Under the pieces are notes generated by a model. That model worked only from the letters and a program-made list of their open reading frames with translations. It was not told the origin of the DNA and searched no databases. From contig JAJQIE010000143.1 of assembly GCA_021199395.1 (NCBI GenBank), forward strand, positions 1 through 8,679: 8,679 bases of DNA. Direction: 5' to 3'. This stretch comes from Lachnospiraceae bacterium (GTDB lineage: Bacteria > Bacillota > Clostridia > Lachnospirales > Lachnospiraceae). The translations under genes and the position numbers were made by a program. Positions 7,329 through 8,679 of the stretch are shown in pieces; position 1 is the stretch's first letter, and every line of letters begins with the position of its first letter.

Positions 7329-8513
7329 ATGGCAGAAAATAAAAGGGATTATTATGAGGTTCTGGGTGTGGATAAAAACGCAGACGACGCGGAGCTGAAA
7401 AAGGCATACCGTGTGCTTGCAAAAAAATACCATCCGGATATGAACCCCGGAGATGCCGAAGCGGAGAAAAAATTTAAGGAAGCGTCGGAGGCATATGCTG
7501 TGCTCAGTGATCCTGAAAAACGACGCCAGTATGACCAGTTCGGCCATGCTGCGTTTGACGGGACCGGCGGAGCTGGCGGTTTTGATTTTGACGGCTTTGA
7601 TATGGGAGATATCTTTGGCGATCTGTTCGGGGATTTGTTTGGCGGAGGCAGAAGACGCGGCGGTTCATCCGGACCGATGCAGGGCGCAAACATCCGGTCG
7701 AGCATACGGATTACATTTGAGGAAGCGGTCTTTGGCTGCGAGAAAGAGATCGAATTAAATCTGAAGGATGAGTGTACCTCCTGCCATGGCACCGGCGCGA
7801 AGCCGGGGACCTCGCCGGAGACCTGCTCCAAGTGCGGTGGAAGAGGACAGGTGATTTTTAAGCAGCAGTCCATGTTTGGCATGGTGCAGAATGTCCAGAC
7901 CTGCCCGGAGTGTCACGGCACTGGCAAGATTATTAAAGAAAAATGCCCGAACTGCTACGGCAGCGGTTATACTTCGAGTAAGAAAAAGATTAAGGTATCC
8001 GTACCTGCCGGTATTGATAATGGGCAGAGTATCCGTATTCGCGAAAAGGGCGAGCCGGGAAGCAATGGCGGACCGCGCGGCGATCTGCTGGTAGAGGTGA
8101 TCGTCGGCCGTCATTCGACCTTCACCCGTCAGGATATGAATATTTACTCTGAGGTACCGATCACCTTTGCGCAGGCTGCTCTTGGCGGCGATGTGCGGAT
8201 CAGCACGGTGGACGGCGATATTATTTATACAGTAAAGCCTGGCACACAGACTGATACAAAGGTTCGCTTCAAGGGCAAGGGCGTGCCCTCTCTGCGCAAT
8301 AAGAATCAGCGCGGCGACCACTATGTTACCCTTGTGGTAGAAGTGCCGACAAAGCTGAATGAGAAAGCAAAGCAGGCGCTGCGCGAGTTTGACGAGGCTA
8401 CCGGCGGCAGCCTTGGGAAATCGGGCGAGACGCTCAAAAAGGCGCAGGAAAAAACGAAGAAAAAGGGCTTTGCGGACTGGGCAGAGAAAGTGAAAGAGAA
8501 ATTTGAGGAATAG
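7329..8513 (+). CDS. dnaJ: Chaperone protein DnaJ (Hsp40)
   Basis: DnaJ delivers clients to DnaK and stimulates its ATPase. The 394-residue protein is a complete type I Hsp40. The J domain covers residues 5-70 with the essential H35-P-D37 loop. A Gly/Phe/Asp-rich region (77-108) follows. The zinc-binding domain contains four CxxCxGxG repeats starting at C149, C166, C192 and C206, enough for two zinc ions. The C-terminal substrate-binding and dimerisation region runs from about 217 to 345 with the usual GDLLVEV and RGDHYVTL blocks, and ends in a lysine-rich tail. The gene follows dnaK by 126 bases, a gap holding two hairpins, and is the last gene of the operon in this window. Confidence 0.98.
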   Translation: MAENKRDYYEVLGVDKNADDAELKKAYRVLAKKYHPDMNPGDAEAEKKFKEASEAYAVLSDPEKRRQYDQFGHAAFDGTGGAGGFDFDGFDMGDIFGDLFGDLFGGGRRRGGSSGPMQGANIRSSIRITFEEAVFGCEKEIELNLKDECTSCHGTGAKPGTSPETCSKCGGRGQVIFKQQSMFGMVQNVQTCPECHGTGKIIKEKCPNCYGSGYTSSKKKIKVSVPAGIDNGQSIRIREKGEPGSNGGPRGDLLVEVIVGRHSTFTRQDMNIYSEVPITFAQAALGGDVRISTVDGDIIYTVKPGTQTDTKVRFKGKGVPSLRNKNQRGDHYVTLVVEVPTKLNEKAKQALREFDEATGGSLGKSGETLKKAQEKTKKKGFADWAEKVKEKFEE

Positions 8514-8587
8514 ACAGCGGGACGACTGTCTGCACAAAAGGGTAATCGTTTGCCGGAATAAGGGCAGGCTGTGATTGTGAAAACAGA

Positions 8588-8636
8588 CGGCGGGTGCCGG
8601 GAGTGGACGAAGGCCACTCTGACACCCGCTGCTTTT
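8588..8636 (+). terminator. Rho-independent terminator of the heat-shock operon
   Basis: The lower stem CGGCGGGTG (8588-8596) pairs with CACCCGCTG (8623-8631), nine pairs with one G-U. After an internal loop, the upper stem GAGTGG (8601-8606) pairs with CCACTC (8614-8619). CTTTTAT follows at once. It lies 74 bases after the dnaJ stop codon. A shorter hairpin directly at the stop, AGACAG (8512-8517) with CTGTCT (8526-8531), has no T run. The T run of this terminator is also the left end of the next palindrome. Confidence 0.75.
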
Positions 8637-8677
8637 ATCATACAGGAAAGTTCTCCGAACTTCTCTGTATGATAAAA
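8633..8677. repeat. Long near-perfect palindrome at the window end
   Basis: TTTTATCATACAG (8633-8645) is the exact reverse complement of CTGTATGATAAAA (8665-8677). Inside, AAGTTC (8648-8653) pairs with GAACTT (8657-8662) around a TCC loop, with only a G-U and an A-C position between the two helices. The whole 45 bases fold into one hairpin of 20 pairs including the G-U. It could be a second terminator whose T tract is in its own stem, or a dispersed palindromic repeat or small transposon-derived element. The window ends two bases later. Confidence 0.7.
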
Positions 8678-8679
8678 AC

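Noticed and set aside
8512..8531. Short hairpin directly at the dnaJ stop codon
   Set aside because: Six pairs around an eight-base loop with no T run. The hairpin at 8588-8636 is the better terminator.
7755..8537. Open frame of 260 codons on the minus strand, antisense to dnaJ
   Set aside because: It is the mirror of the conserved DnaJ zinc-binding and C-terminal domains, with no recognisable motif.

Overview
The window looks like a chromosomal segment of a Gram-positive anaerobe of the class Clostridia, most like Lachnospiraceae. This rests on the gene order hrcA-grpE-dnaK-dnaJ behind a CIRCE operator, AGGAGG-type ribosome binding sites, sigma-A promoters with TTGACA/TATAAT-like boxes, balanced base composition, and a secreted serine hydrolase with aromatic wall-binding repeats. 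The species cannot be named from this sequence alone.

Layout. Bases 1-429 hold no confident gene. They contain a minus-oriented terminator hairpin (52-77), a second, plus-oriented structured element (105-165), a weak minus-strand reading frame that may be a gene remnant, and a good sigma-A promoter (303-331). This promoter drives an exported, repeat-bearing serine hydrolase of the class A beta-lactamase/PBP-like fold (430-2085, +). Convergent to it is a membrane-anchored SGNH/GDSL hydrolase (2209-3027, -) with its own promoter at 3109-3136. The two genes meet at a hairpin that could terminate both directions (2093-2118) and at a roughly 41-bp tandem duplication running into the 3' end of the SGNH gene.

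Bases 3028-3402 are a divergent intergenic region. It carries the SGNH promoter, a terminator-like hairpin, and the hrcA promoter with a perfect CIRCE element. From 3403 to 8513 lies the heat-shock operon: hrcA (repressor), grpE (nucleotide exchange factor), dnaK (Hsp70) and dnaJ (Hsp40). HrcA would bind CIRCE and repress the operon, and DnaJ, DnaK and GrpE form the folding cycle. In Gram-positive bacteria HrcA activity is usually tuned by the GroEL chaperonin, which is not encoded here. The only convincing promoter is upstream of hrcA, so the downstream genes are probably read through. The operon ends in a hairpin terminator (8588-8636) that abuts a 45-base near-perfect palindrome (8633-8677) at the window edge.

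The coding content is mostly ordinary. The points worth a second look are a large hairpin between dnaK and dnaJ whose apical strand can also pair with the dnaJ ribosome binding site, the terminal palindrome, the serine hydrolase without the usual deacylation glutamate motif, the tandem duplication at the SGNH gene end, and the unexplained structures in the first 280 bases. I found no evidence of a wholly new multi-gene system.
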